Positions 25,261-34,183 of a DNA stretch of 50,439 nucleotides are shown here, piece after piece. The stretch lies in assembly GCA_019429055.1 (NCBI GenBank), contig JAHYJP010000006.1, forward strand, positions 1-50,439. The letters run 5' to 3'. The position numbers were made by a program, and so were the translations under genes. The DNA is from Bacteroidales bacterium. GTDB lineage: Bacteria; Bacteroidota; Bacteroidia; Bacteroidales; UBA7960. Numbering within the stretch: position 1 is the stretch's first letter; each line of letters begins with the position of its first letter. Under the pieces are notes generated by a model. It saw only the letters and a list, made by a program, of their open reading frames with translations, was not told where the DNA came from and did no database searches.

Positions 25261-26371
25261 TTAAAAAACCGATAATTGCTTTGGCTGCTTTATCCGATGC
25301 TCCGCTTCCTCCAAGTTTTTTCCTGAGCAATGCATATTTTTTCATTATTGTGTTGCTGTATTTCTGATCAGATGTAATTCGTTTCATTTCGGAAACAAGT
25401 GAGCGGGTGTTAAAATCGCTTTGAATCATTTCTTTCACAACTTCATCATCCATTATGAGGTTTACCAGCGAAATGTATTTTATGTCAACCAGGTTTCTGG
25501 CAATTAAATATGATACCTGGGAAGCTTTGTAACATACGATTTGTGGTGTGCCAATAAGAGCTGTTTCAAGGGTAGCCGTGCCTGATGTTACCATTGCAGC
25601 TTTGGCATTGCGCAGCAGATTGTAGGTTTGCCCATATACCACAGGTAAATTTTTTCCATTTGAATATTTATGGTAGAAATCATCTGAATGTGCTTTGGTT
25701 CCTGCAATTACAAACTGATATTCAGTAAAATGTTCGCTTACTTTGCACATGGTTGGAAGCATTTTACTTATTTCCTGTTTTCTGCTCCCGGGCAATAATG
25801 CAATGATAGGAGTATCAGGTAAATTATTCCTTGTTATAAATTCAGGGAATGAATCAATATCGGGCTGTACTTCGAGTGCGTCAAGTAATGGATGACCTAC
25901 AAACTCGACCGGGAAATTGTATTTCTCATAAAACTGCTCTTCAAATGGAAGAATAACAAGCATTTTATCAATATCGCGCCTGATCTTTTTAACCCTCGAT
26001 TTATTCCATGCCCAAACCTGCGGAGAAATGTAGTAAATCGTCCTGATCTTGTTTTTTCTGGCAAATTCGGCTATTCTAAGATTAAAACCGGGGTAGTCAA
26101 TAAATATTACAGCATCGGGCTTGTATTGCACTATATCATTTTTACAGAGTTTGATGTTTTTCAATATGGTGGACAGGTTAAGCAAAACTTCAATAAACCC
26201 CATGAATGCAAGTTCATTGATGTGTTTTACAAGTGTAGCGCCTTGCTCATGCATAAGATCACCACCCCAGGCTCTGAACTCAGCCTCAGGGTCGCGAAGT
26301 TTTAATGCTTTCATAAGGTTTGATGCATGCAGATCTCCCGATGCTTCTCCTGCTATGATATAATACTTCAT
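25253..26371 (-). CDS. lpxB: Lipid-A-disaccharide synthase
   Basis: LpxB (GT19) joins UDP-2,3-diacylglucosamine and lipid X to make the lipid A disaccharide at the inner face of the cytoplasmic membrane. The 372-aa protein begins with the family start YYIIAGEASGDLHASNLM and shows FRAWGGDLMHEQGATLV, VIFIDYPGFNLRIAEFARK, YYISPQVWAWNKSR, LLPGSRKQEI and MVTSGTATLETALIGTPQIV. All characteristic blocks are present and length is typical. It is followed, with an 8-base overlap, by the SpoIID-domain gene, so both are one unit. Confidence 0.97.
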   Translation of the reverse strand: MKYYIIAGEASGDLHASNLMKALKLRDPEAEFRAWGGDLMHEQGATLVKHINELAFMGFIEVLLNLSTILKNIKLCKNDIVQYKPDAVIFIDYPGFNLRIAEFARKNKIRTIYYISPQVWAWNKSRVKKIRRDIDKMLVILPFEEQFYEKYNFPVEFVGHPLLDALEVQPDIDSFPEFITRNNLPDTPIIALLPGSRKQEISKMLPTMCKVSEHFTEYQFVIAGTKAHSDDFYHKYSNGKNLPVVYGQTYNLLRNAKAAMVTSGTATLETALIGTPQIVCYKASQVSYLIARNLVDIKYISLVNLIMDDEVVKEMIQSDFNTRSLVSEMKRITSDQKYSNTIMKKYALLRKKLGGSGASDKAAKAIIGFLNE

Positions 26372-26468
26372 GTGATCTTATACGGAGATCGTGAATTAAA
26401 AGTTTTCCATTTATATATAAAAATCAATCTTTATTCATGATTGTAAAGGGCTGTGCCGGGATTTTTTA

Positions 26469-26476
26469 TACTTTCG
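26469..26476 (+). promoter_or_regulatory. Possible -7 element for pheA
   Basis: TACTTTCG matches seven of the eight positions considered in TAnnTTTG and lies 24 bases before the ATG at 26501. It lies in the 129-base gap between divergent lpxB and pheA. Confidence 0.3.
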
Positions 26477-26500
26477 TAAACTTTTGATTGAACTGAAAAG

Positions 26501-27385
26501 ATGATTAAGAAAACCAGCAGTACTGATTTTGAATTAAGTGTGGCCATACAAGGATTCCCCGGAGCATTCCATGATATGGCTGCCCGGAAGTTTTTTTCAG
26601 GTTCTCACATTGAGATAATCCCTTGTTTAACATTTAAAGAATCATTCGACCTTGTTAAAGAATCAAAGGCAGATGTTGCGGTGGTAGCCATCGAAAACTC
26701 ACTTGCCGGTTCTTTGCTTCCAAATTATGCATTGCTGCGCAATTCAGAATTGAAAATCTTTGGAGAAGTATTCCTGAGAATTGAACAGCATCTGATGGCT
26801 ATGAAGGGCCAGACTTTTGAAGATATAACAGAGATTCAATCTCATCCCATGGCAATTATTCAGTGCGAAGAATTTCTTGAGCCATTGCGTAAGGAAGGTG
26901 TGAAAATTATTGATACGCCTGATACTGCTTTGAGTGCGCGCGAAATCTCAGAAAAAAGATTAAAAGGCGTGGCTGCAATTGCATCTTCCCTTGCTGCAGA
27001 AATGTACGGGTTGAATATTATTCGTCATAACATAGAAACCAATAAGCGAAATTTTACCCGTTTTCTTGTGCTTACTTCTGATAATAAATACAGTCTGGTT
27101 CAGCAACATCACCAGGATCAACCTGCCAATAAAGCATCTGTTTGTTTTTCACTTCCTCACAAAGTTGGAAGCCTGTCGCAGATTCTTTCTGTGCTTGCCT
27201 TTTACAAGATTAATCTTACCAAAATACAATCAGCCCCTATAATTGGTCGCGAATGGGAATATTTTTTTTACGTTGATCTGATGTTCGACGATAAGAAAAT
27301 GTACCTGAGTTCGCTTGATGCCATAAGACCTCTTACAGATCAGTTACAGGTAATGGGTGAGTACATTTCGGGCATTATTCATTAG
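26501..27385 (+). CDS. pheA: Prephenate dehydratase
   Basis: This 294-aa enzyme turns prephenate into phenylpyruvate in phenylalanine synthesis. The catalytic domain (about 10-195) starts VAIQGFPGAFHDMAARKFF, carries VAIENSLAGSL, and has the N-K-R-N-F-T-R-F stretch with the conserved Thr-Arg-Phe. An ACT domain follows (about 210-290). In it the usual phenylalanine-binding signatures are altered: KVGSLSQ in place of GALV and IQSAPIIGREWEY in place of ESRP, so feedback control may differ. There is no chorismate mutase domain, and no tyrA or aroF neighbours. Confidence 0.93.
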   Translation: MIKKTSSTDFELSVAIQGFPGAFHDMAARKFFSGSHIEIIPCLTFKESFDLVKESKADVAVVAIENSLAGSLLPNYALLRNSELKIFGEVFLRIEQHLMAMKGQTFEDITEIQSHPMAIIQCEEFLEPLRKEGVKIIDTPDTALSAREISEKRLKGVAAIASSLAAEMYGLNIIRHNIETNKRNFTRFLVLTSDNKYSLVQQHHQDQPANKASVCFSLPHKVGSLSQILSVLAFYKINLTKIQSAPIIGREWEYFFYVDLMFDDKKMYLSSLDAIRPLTDQLQVMGEYISGIIH

Positions 27386-27517
27386 TTTTTTTTGATAGTA
27401 GTTGTTAAAATTAGAGTTTTCACCTGAAATTATTTGATGATTCTTTTGATTATATAAGAACTATTCATATTTTTAATGCCTGCTTAAGTTAATTTTTTTA
27501 AGAATTAAGGCAGTGCT

Positions 27518-28426
27518 ATGGATGAACACAGAAGATTATTCCGTATTTTTCAGGTTATTGCCAGGCTTCGGTCGCCTTTGGGTTGCTCAAAGCAGGACCT
27601 TGCTGAAGATTTTGATGTTGATGTCCGTACCATTGAACGATATTTTAAGTTGTTACGCGAACTGGGGTTTGATATCGTACGGGTTAAAAATGTAAAAAGA
27701 TACAAGATAGAAAACCTCAAACATGGAAATATTAAACCCGAGGATTTAATAGTTTTTACTCTTGAAGAAGCATCTGCTGTTAAAGATGCCCTGTTAAAAA
27801 GCAAAATCACAGGGCCTCTCCAGAAAAGCCTGCTTGATAAGCTATATGCTCTGACCGATCTTGATGAGCTTTCTGAAACTCTCTACAAGCAAAGTGTAAG
27901 TAAAAATATCAGTGATATCAGGTTTGCCATTAAAAACCACCAGCAGGTAATCTTACAAAAATACCAGAGTGTAAGAAGCAATGAGGTAAGTGACAGACTT
28001 GTGGAGCCCATTCGTTTTCATGCCTATTACCGTTATCTGATCGCCTGGGAAGTTGAAAGCCAGATGATCAAACAATACAAAACCGAAAGAATAACCGGAG
28101 TTAAACTTACAGGATTACCCTATCGGTATAAAGAAAAGCACGCACAGGTAAGGATCGATATTTTTGGGATGAGTGGTACAAACCCTATCCCTGTAAAGCT
28201 TTATCTGAGCCGCAGGGCCAGATTACTTATGGAAGAAGAGTTTCCGGAAGCGTCTTTATATATTAAGGCCAAAAGGGGTATGGATTATTTTGATGGTGAT
28301 GTGTATTCGCTTGAGGGTATCGGAAGGTATATCCTTGGACTGGTTGACGAAATTGAAGTCACCGCGCCCAAAGCTTTGAAGGAATATGTGAGAAATAAGA
28401 TCAGGCGCTCAGGTCTGGTTCCCTGA
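27518..28426 (+). CDS. WYL-domain transcriptional regulator
   Basis: This 302-aa protein has an N-terminal winged helix-turn-helix of the HTH_11 type (RLFRIFQVIARLRSP followed by DFDVDVRTIERYFKLLRELG), a central linker helix region (about 75-135), and a WYL domain from about 140. The WYL segment includes VEPIRFHAYYRYLIAWEVES and a C-terminal WCX-like part with RRARLLMEEEFPEAS. Such proteins sense ligands or single-stranded nucleic acid and often control DNA-damage or defence genes. It ends 6 bases before the convergent uvrA stop. No adjacent target operon is evident. Confidence 0.9.
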   Translation: MDEHRRLFRIFQVIARLRSPLGCSKQDLAEDFDVDVRTIERYFKLLRELGFDIVRVKNVKRYKIENLKHGNIKPEDLIVFTLEEASAVKDALLKSKITGPLQKSLLDKLYALTDLDELSETLYKQSVSKNISDIRFAIKNHQQVILQKYQSVRSNEVSDRLVEPIRFHAYYRYLIAWEVESQMIKQYKTERITGVKLTGLPYRYKEKHAQVRIDIFGMSGTNPIPVKLYLSRRARLLMEEEFPEASLYIKAKRGMDYFDGDVYSLEGIGRYILGLVDEIEVTAPKALKEYVRNKIRRSGLVP

Positions 28427-28432
28427 CGTGCA

Positions 28433-31264
28433 TCAGAGTTTATCCTTCAGGTACTTGCCGGTATATGACCCTTCGCATTTCACAAGCTCTTCGGGAGTTC
28501 CTTCAAAAACCAGATTCCCGCCATTTTCACCTCCCTCAGGACCCAGGTCAATTACCCAGTCGGCCGATTTAATGATTTCAGGATTATGTTCTATGATCAG
28601 GATGCTGTGTCCATTTTCAAGGAGTGCATCAAAGGCTTTTAGTAATACATTGATATCGTGAAAATGCAGTCCGGTTGTGGGTTCGTCAAAAATGAAAAGT
28701 GTTTTTTGTGAATTAATTCCTTTTGACAGAAATGATGCCAGTTTGATTCGCTGCGCTTCGCCTCCTGAAAGTGTACTTGATGACTGGCCCAGCTTAACAT
28801 ATCCTAAGCCTACATCCTGCAGTGGCTGAAGTTTTGATGCTATTCTTTGGGAAGGCTGTGGCTTCTCTTTGGCATTTCCGAAAAAGTCAATGGCTTCGTC
28901 AACGGTAAGATCCAGGATTTCGTTTATGGATTTGTTCTGAAATTTGATATCCAGTATTTCTTCTTTGAAACGGGTGCCGTTGCAACTTTCGCACTTGAGA
29001 CTTATATCGGCCATAAACTGCATTTCAATTTTTACCTCGCCTTCTCCCTCGCACTCGGGGCATCGTCCCCCCTCAATATTAAAACTGAAATACCCCGGTG
29101 TGTAAGCACGAGCTTTTGCAAGCGGATTCTGTGCATATAAACTCCTGATCTCATCATATGCTTTAATATAAGTAACCGGATTTGACCTTGATGAGCGGCC
29201 AATAGGATTCTGATCGATAAACTCAACATCATTCAATGCGCCGTAATCGCCGGTTATCATATCGAACTTTCCGGTTTTCTCACCATAGCCACCATATATT
29301 TTCTTCAGGGCAGGGTAAAGAATGTTTTTGATCAGTGTGGTTTTACCCGATCCACTTACTCCGCTTACTACGGTCATAACACGAAGGGGTATTTTTACCG
29401 AAAATCCTTTAAGATTATGCTGTCTTACGCCCTGAAGTTCAATAAACTCCTTCCACTTTCTTCTTTTTTCGGGCAATGGGATCTGAAGATTCTTGCTCAG
29501 ATATTTTGCAGTATAACTTTCTTTATTTTTCAGTAATTTTTCAAAATCACCCTGAAAAACTATTTTTCCGCCATGCGCACCTGCCAGCGGACCGATATCA
29601 ATAATCTGATCTGCAGTTCGCATAATATCTTCATCATGCTCTACCACAATAACTGTGTTGCCCAGGTCTTTCAGTCTTTTCAATACTTTTATAAGTCTGT
29701 GCGTATCTCGCTGATGCAACCCAATGCTGGGTTCATCAAGGATATAAAGCGATCCTACAAGGCTGCTGCCCAACGAAGTGGCAAGATTGATCCTTTGAGA
29801 TTCTCCTCCTGAAAGGGTAGAGGAAAGCCTGTTAAGAGTCAGATAACCAAGGCCTACATCATTCAGATATTCAAGACGATTATTAATTTCCATAAGCAGG
29901 CGTTTGCCCACTTCTTTGTCGTGGTTGTCAAGTTCAATATTCTGAAAAAAATCGTAAAGATGATCCAGGGGCATTAGCACCAGTTCACTTATGCTTTTCC
30001 CTGCAATCTTAACGTAGTTTGCGTCTTTTCGCAGGCGAGTAGCCATACAGTCAGGGCAGGCAGTTTTTCCGCGATAGCGGGCAAGCATTACCCGGTACTG
30101 AATTTTGTATGTATTTTCTTCAATCATTTTGAAGAACTGGTTCAGACCGCCAAAGTATTTATTACCATCCCATAGAAGTTGTTTCTGCTCGGGAGTAAGT
30201 TTATAGATGGGTTTATGGACGGGGAAGTCAAATTTATAGGCATTTTGAACGAGTTGTTCTTTCCATTCACTCATTTTCTCGCCTTTCCAGCAAACTATAG
30301 CTTCTTCGTAGACTGAAAGGCTTTTGTTGGGTATTACCAAATCTTCATCAATGCCAATAATGCTTCCGAATCCCTCGCAGGTTTTACAGGCTCCAAAGGG
30401 GTTGTTAAAAGCAAACAAATTAACCGAAGGTTCTTCGAAAGTAATTCCATCCAGTTCAAATCGATTTGAAAAATATTCCTTTTGTTTGCCTTTTCGATTT
30501 TCATATTCCAGCATGCATTCTCCATGACCTTCGTAAAAGGCAGTTTGGGCTGAATCGGCAATACGTGCTTTCAGATCATTGTCGGTGGCGTTTACTGAGA
30601 AACGGTCAATAACGATCAGGGGTTTTTTGCTTATACTAATATTATCAATTTCAGGAAGAATCTCTTCGATCTTTATAATTTCTTCATTGAGCATTATACG
30701 CGAAAAACCCTGCTGTAGCAATACGCTGAGATGTTGCGAGAAATTCCTTCCCGGGTCAACATCAATGGGCGCAAAAAACATGACTTTGGTATCTTCAGGA
30801 AGGTTCATTACAAAGTTTACCACATCGGTTACTGTATGTCGTTTTACCGGATTTCCCGAAACGGGAGAGAAAGTTTTTCCAATACGGGCATAGAGTAATT
30901 TCAGATAATCGTAAATTTCGGTAGTAGTTCCCACAGTTGAACGCGGATTGCGCGTATTTACCTTCTGTTCAATGGCAATGGCCGGTGATATGCCCTTAAT
31001 GTAATCTACCTCAGGCTTGTTCATACGACCCAGGAACTGCCGTGCATAGGAACTCAGACTTTCTACATAACGCCGCTGTCCTTCCGAATACAAGGTGTCA
31101 AAAGCAAGTGATGACTTCCCTGAGCCTGACAGACCGGTAATTACAACCAGTTTCTTTCTTTCAATGGCAACATTTACTGATTTCAGATTATGAACGCGGG
31201 CACCTTTAATGAGGATATAATCTTTGGAACTGAGTTTATCTATGTCTTTTTCAATATTTATCAT
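28433..31264 (-). CDS. uvrA: Excinuclease ABC subunit A
   Basis: UvrA is the damage-sensing ATPase of nucleotide excision repair. The 943-aa protein has two ABC modules: Walker [21 protein letters not shown] (about residue 38) and [20 protein letters not shown] (about 640), each with an LSGGE(S/A)QR signature and Walker B ([28 protein letters not shown]). The zinc-binding cysteine pairs are seen in [11 protein letters not shown] with [12 protein letters not shown], and in [12 protein letters not shown] with [11 protein letters not shown]. Length is normal. It is a single gene that converges on the WYL regulator and is divergent from nothing close; a -7 box sits 20 bases upstream. Confidence 0.98.
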   Translation of the reverse strand: MINIEKDIDKLSSKDYILIKGARVHNLKSVNVAIERKKLVVITGLSGSGKSSLAFDTLYSEGQRRYVESLSSYARQFLGRMNKPEVDYIKGISPAIAIEQKVNTRNPRSTVGTTTEIYDYLKLLYARIGKTFSPVSGNPVKRHTVTDVVNFVMNLPEDTKVMFFAPIDVDPGRNFSQHLSVLLQQGFSRIMLNEEIIKIEEILPEIDNISISKKPLIVIDRFSVNATDNDLKARIADSAQTAFYEGHGECMLEYENRKGKQKEYFSNRFELDGITFEEPSVNLFAFNNPFGACKTCEGFGSIIGIDEDLVIPNKSLSVYEEAIVCWKGEKMSEWKEQLVQNAYKFDFPVHKPIYKLTPEQKQLLWDGNKYFGGLNQFFKMIEENTYKIQYRVMLARYRGKTACPDCMATRLRKDANYVKIAGKSISELVLMPLDHLYDFFQNIELDNHDKEVGKRLLMEINNRLEYLNDVGLGYLTLNRLSSTLSGGESQRINLATSLGSSLVGSLYILDEPSIGLHQRDTHRLIKVLKRLKDLGNTVIVVEHDEDIMRTADQIIDIGPLAGAHGGKIVFQGDFEKLLKNKESYTAKYLSKNLQIPLPEKRRKWKEFIELQGVRQHNLKGFSVKIPLRVMTVVSGVSGSGKTTLIKNILYPALKKIYGGYGEKTGKFDMITGDYGALNDVEFIDQNPIGRSSRSNPVTYIKAYDEIRSLYAQNPLAKARAYTPGYFSFNIEGGRCPECEGEGEVKIEMQFMADISLKCESCNGTRFKEEILDIKFQNKSINEILDLTVDEAIDFFGNAKEKPQPSQRIASKLQPLQDVGLGYVKLGQSSSTLSGGEAQRIKLASFLSKGINSQKTLFIFDEPTTGLHFHDINVLLKAFDALLENGHSILIIEHNPEIIKSADWVIDLGPEGGENGGNLVFEGTPEELVKCEGSYTGKYLKDKL

Positions 31265-31283
31265 CTTCTGCCAATAAATTTTG

Positions 31284-31291
31284 CAAAATTA
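31284..31291 (-). promoter_or_regulatory. Candidate -7 promoter element for uvrA
   Basis: On the minus strand the sequence reads TAATTTTG, a full TAnnTTTG match, 19 bases upstream of the uvrA ATG. This implies a very short leader. No SOS-like box was recognised beside it. Confidence 0.5.
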
Positions 31292-31349
31292 CCACAACTT
31301 ATTGGATTTTCAGATAATGAGTTTGAAACATAAAAAGTAGCAGAATGAA

Positions 31350-31383
31350 TAAAAAACAAAGCCTGCTTTAAAAGACAGGCTTT
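31350..31383 (-). terminator. Rho-independent terminator after the T9SS cargo gene
   Basis: AAAGCCTG and CAGGCTTT (31358-31365 and 31376-31383) form an 8-bp stem with a 10-base loop. On the minus strand it is followed by TTTTTTATT, so it terminates the cargo gene that ends at 31445 and keeps it from reading into uvrA. Confidence 0.85.
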
Positions 31384-31444
31384 AAAGGGTTATTAAAAAC
31401 CCGGGTTGCAGCGGAAAATTGATTTTTTACACTTTATTATCAAA

Positions 31445-32971
31445 TTACCTTTTCATGAATTTAATAGCTTGTTTATCATTTCCTGAGGTAATGTCCATTA
31501 AATACATTCCAGAAGGCATACTACTGATGTCAATATGTGCTTGACCCGAAAATGCCTGTATAAGCTGGCTGTGTATTAACTGGCCGGTAATGCTGAATAT
31601 TCTTACCTGCATATCTGAGTTTGTGCTTTGTGGTTCAATATTTATCTGATTCACAGCAGGATTTGGGAAAACCCTTGCCAATTCTGTAACTGGAGCATTG
31701 TATGCCGGAGTATTGGTGGGGGTTTCATATTCAAATATCATTCTTGAGATGTTTTCCCATAAGTTTCCATTCCATGAGTCAAATGCCCTTATCTGGATAT
31801 CAACGGGTTGCCCGTTTGAGTTAAATTCGCCATCGCTTACAACAGCAGTTTCGAGAATCCATTCATCCCAGTAATATTCCACGTAAAATCCGGTTTTGAA
31901 ATGATAATCATTATATATGGTTCTTTCGCGATACAAAGGATACCAGGCTTCTTCCCAACCGAAATAAAACTCTTCAAGGTATATCATTTCAGAATGGAGT
32001 TTGGGATGGTATTCATAAGTCATTCTGAAGTCTTTATGCCATTCAATCCCATCTGATTTGTCCCAGTCATCCCAGTTTTCAGTCGTCCAGAAAACACAAG
32101 ATTTCAGCTGATTAAGATCGAAGTTGTACCATTCGATATTCGTAATTTTGTACTGGGGAATCCAGGCCTTACCCTCATAATAGTAAATCATGGCATTAGA
32201 AATTTCTAAATTCTCCTGGTAGAAATATTCTTCGCGATAACTGTATTCAAAGGACAATCCTGATGGAATGCTGATGGTTTCGGCAAAAACATTACCGTTT
32301 TTATAATATTCATATTCTTTTTTTACAGAAGGAAACCATTGATCATCAGCAAAAAGCGACCAGTAAAAAGCTTCTATTGCAATGGGTTTCCCGGAATCCA
32401 TATATATAATGTCGGCCTTGTATTTGAAATACGGAGTCCATTTATTGTCAAACTCAGACCACTGGCTGTGAGTCTCCAAAAAAAGGTGTCCGAATTTATC
32501 AAAGTCATATACTTCCTTTTGCTCAGGAATCCATTTTTCAGCTTCCGTATTCCAGAATGAAATCATGATTTCTTTTGTTTCACCGGTTTCGAGCCAGGTA
32601 AAATTTACTTTGGTTCCTTTCATGAAATTTCCATCTATATTGATATCTGTGATTATTTCAACAGGTCTTCCAAAATCATCATAAACAAAATTTTCCCGGT
32701 TAGCCAAAAACCAGTCATCTCTGGTATAATCCCATTCATGTTTTAAAACTTTTTGTGCACTGTGTCGAACATCATAAATGCCCTCCCAATAATTAAGTAC
32801 TTTTTGGTGATAGGATGTTTTTAGCTGGTCAGATCTTTTAGTAAAGATTCGCTGTGAGATTAGTTCATCTGCCTGAACAGGCCGGGTTTTTATCCCTTTA
32901 TCCATTGTATGGGCAAAAGTGTTAGTTGCCATAACAATGACAATTGCGAGCCATGTAATTTTTAATTGCAT
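31445..32971 (-). CDS. Secreted protein with T9SS type A sorting domain
   Basis: This 508-aa protein has a signal peptide (KITWLAIVIVMATNTFAHT) and a C-terminal T9SS type A sorting domain of about 80 residues: VFPNPAVNQINIEPQ, QVRIFSITGQLIHS, and MPSGMYLMDITSGNDKQAIK with the final KFMKR. It should be exported by Sec, then through the T9SS pore. Between them lie about 380 residues of aromatic-rich repeats of roughly 40-60 residues. Each holds a W-x-P or similar turn followed by a Tyr-rich strand, e.g. EKWIPEQKEVYDF, NKWTPYFKYKADI, DQWFPSVKKEYEYY, KAWIPQYKITNIEW and EAWYPLYRERTIY. No catalytic motif is visible; a surface binding or structural role is possible. Confidence 0.88.
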   Translation of the reverse strand: MQLKITWLAIVIVMATNTFAHTMDKGIKTRPVQADELISQRIFTKRSDQLKTSYHQKVLNYWEGIYDVRHSAQKVLKHEWDYTRDDWFLANRENFVYDDFGRPVEIITDINIDGNFMKGTKVNFTWLETGETKEIMISFWNTEAEKWIPEQKEVYDFDKFGHLFLETHSQWSEFDNKWTPYFKYKADIIYMDSGKPIAIEAFYWSLFADDQWFPSVKKEYEYYKNGNVFAETISIPSGLSFEYSYREEYFYQENLEISNAMIYYYEGKAWIPQYKITNIEWYNFDLNQLKSCVFWTTENWDDWDKSDGIEWHKDFRMTYEYHPKLHSEMIYLEEFYFGWEEAWYPLYRERTIYNDYHFKTGFYVEYYWDEWILETAVVSDGEFNSNGQPVDIQIRAFDSWNGNLWENISRMIFEYETPTNTPAYNAPVTELARVFPNPAVNQINIEPQSTNSDMQVRIFSITGQLIHSQLIQAFSGQAHIDISSMPSGMYLMDITSGNDKQAIKFMKR

Positions 32972-33491
32972 ATCTGGTTGTTTTAACTGTGATTATTTTT
33001 TATTTGTTTTTGGTATTGTGGATGCTTTGCAAAGATGTTTTCCGATTAATGATAATCAATATTTATACCAATCCTTTACTGGTAAGGGTTTCAGGATAAT
33101 ATGTGCATTTATATCATTGCAGAATCATAGAAAAAGTGTCCGATTTCGTTCAAATTATTGTCCGTTTCTCAAAATGTATTCGTGGTACTATTTCAAAAAA
33201 GGGTAATTTGAAGTAAATCTTGGAATAATAATTGCTGAACTAAACTATATTTTGGAGTAAGTGTGTTGAATAATTCTTTATTTGGGAAAATTGCTCTGTT
33301 GTTCATTGAACATGTTTCTTTGTCTGAAATAAATTTTAAGAAAGGAACTAAAAGATTATTAAGATATTCTCAGATAAAAAAAAAGAATTATATTTGCGAT
33401 TATATAAGTATAAAATCTATTCATCATTAACCATTAAAGGTAAAAGGAGACCGCCTATAGAAAGAACAATACTCTTGATTTAAATACTAAT
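32972..33491. other. 520-base divergent intergenic region
   Basis: No credible gene lies between the T9SS cargo gene (minus) and the ECF sigma factor gene (plus). Open stretches here lack coding character and start signals. The DNA is AT-rich. The only signal found is the -7 box at 33389-33396 ahead of the sigma factor gene. The length leaves room for regulation of both neighbours. Confidence 0.6.
33389..33396 (+). promoter_or_regulatory. Candidate -7 promoter element for the ECF sigma gene
   Basis: TATATTTG fully matches TAnnTTTG and sits 95 bases upstream of the ATG at 33492. The implied leader of almost 90 bases contains the purine-rich AAAGGTAAAAGGAGA. No -33 TTTG is seen. Confidence 0.45.
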
Positions 33492-34091
33492 ATGGAGGCC
33501 ATTGTTATGAATGACCGTAAAACTAGCGATCAAGAGTTAGTTCGCCTTTACATTAATGGTGATCACTCATCCCTGGAAGCTTTAATTAAAAGACATCAGA
33601 GAAAAATCTTTTCTTACATTATGCTTATTGTAAAAGATAAGCATGTGGCTGAAGATGTATTTCAGGATACATTTATCAAAGTAATTAATACATTAAGGGC
33701 AGGCTCTTACAATGAAGAGGGTAAGTTTTTGCCCTGGGTTATGCGAATAGCGCATAACCTAATCATCGATTATTTCCGGAAATCCAAGCGAATGCCTTTC
33801 CTGGAAAACAGCGAGGAATACGATATATTTGAAACATTACGAATCTTTGATCAAACCATTGAAGATAAAATGATTATTGAACAGATTCATCGTGATGTTA
33901 AAGCCCTCATAGAATATTTACCCGAAGAGCAAAAGGAAGTGCTGAAGATGCGTCATTATTCTGACATGAGCTTCAAGGAGATTGCAGAGCAAACCAATGT
34001 AAGCATCAATACCGCACTTGGACGCATGCGCTACGCTTTGATCAATTTACGCAAAATGGTTGATGAAAAATCAATTATTCTTACACGATAA
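33492..34091 (+). CDS. RNA polymerase ECF-type sigma factor
   Basis: This 199-aa sigma-70 family protein has region 2 (LIKRHQRKIFSYIMLIVKDK, AEDVFQDTFIKV, with the -10 recognition FLPWVMRIAHNLIIDYFRKS) and region 4 (LPEEQKEVLKMRHYSDMSFK followed by EIAEQTNVSINTALGRMRYA), separated by a 30-residue acidic linker. The SINTALGRMRYALINLRK ending is typical of a conserved Bacteroidota ECF group that usually lacks a neighbouring anti-sigma gene; none is present here either. A second ATG six codons in (MNDRKTS) could be the true start. Its targets cannot be told from the window. Confidence 0.92.
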   Translation: MEAIVMNDRKTSDQELVRLYINGDHSSLEALIKRHQRKIFSYIMLIVKDKHVAEDVFQDTFIKVINTLRAGSYNEEGKFLPWVMRIAHNLIIDYFRKSKRMPFLENSEEYDIFETLRIFDQTIEDKMIIEQIHRDVKALIEYLPEEQKEVLKMRHYSDMSFKEIAEQTNVSINTALGRMRYALINLRKMVDEKSIILTR

Positions 34092-34106
34092 TATTTAATG
34101 AATTAG

Positions 34107-34134
34107 CCGGTTTTTTAACCGGGTAACTTTTTTT
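34107..34134 (+). terminator. Terminator after the ECF sigma gene
   Basis: A 6-bp perfect stem CCGGTT/AACCGG (34107-34112, 34117-34122) with a TTTT loop is followed, five bases later, by a run of seven T's. It lies 16 bases after the sigma factor stop. Confidence 0.6.
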
Positions 34135-34145
34135 GCTTTTTGTTA

Positions 34146-34153
34146 TACCTTTG
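34146..34153 (+). promoter_or_regulatory. Candidate -7 promoter element for murB
   Basis: TACCTTTG matches TAnnTTTG exactly and lies 30 bases before the murB ATG at 34184. Transcription would begin around 34160, giving a leader of only about 25 bases. Confidence 0.5.
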
Positions 34154-34179
34154 CCGGCGTACAACCCGGCATTTTTTTA
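34153..34179 (+). terminator. Terminator-like hairpin overlapping the murB promoter
   Basis: GCCGG (34153-34157) pairs with CCGGC (34166-34170) and is followed by ATTTTTTTA. Its 5' arm overlaps the last base of the -7 box, so RNA started from that promoter would lack the arm. It can therefore act only on transcripts coming from upstream, as a second barrier after the first hairpin. Confidence 0.5.
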
Positions 34180-34183
34180 TACA

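Noticed and set aside
32919-33206. 95-codon open frame on the plus strand
   Set aside because: It overlaps the start of the T9SS cargo gene on the other strand and has no recognisable product or coding pattern.
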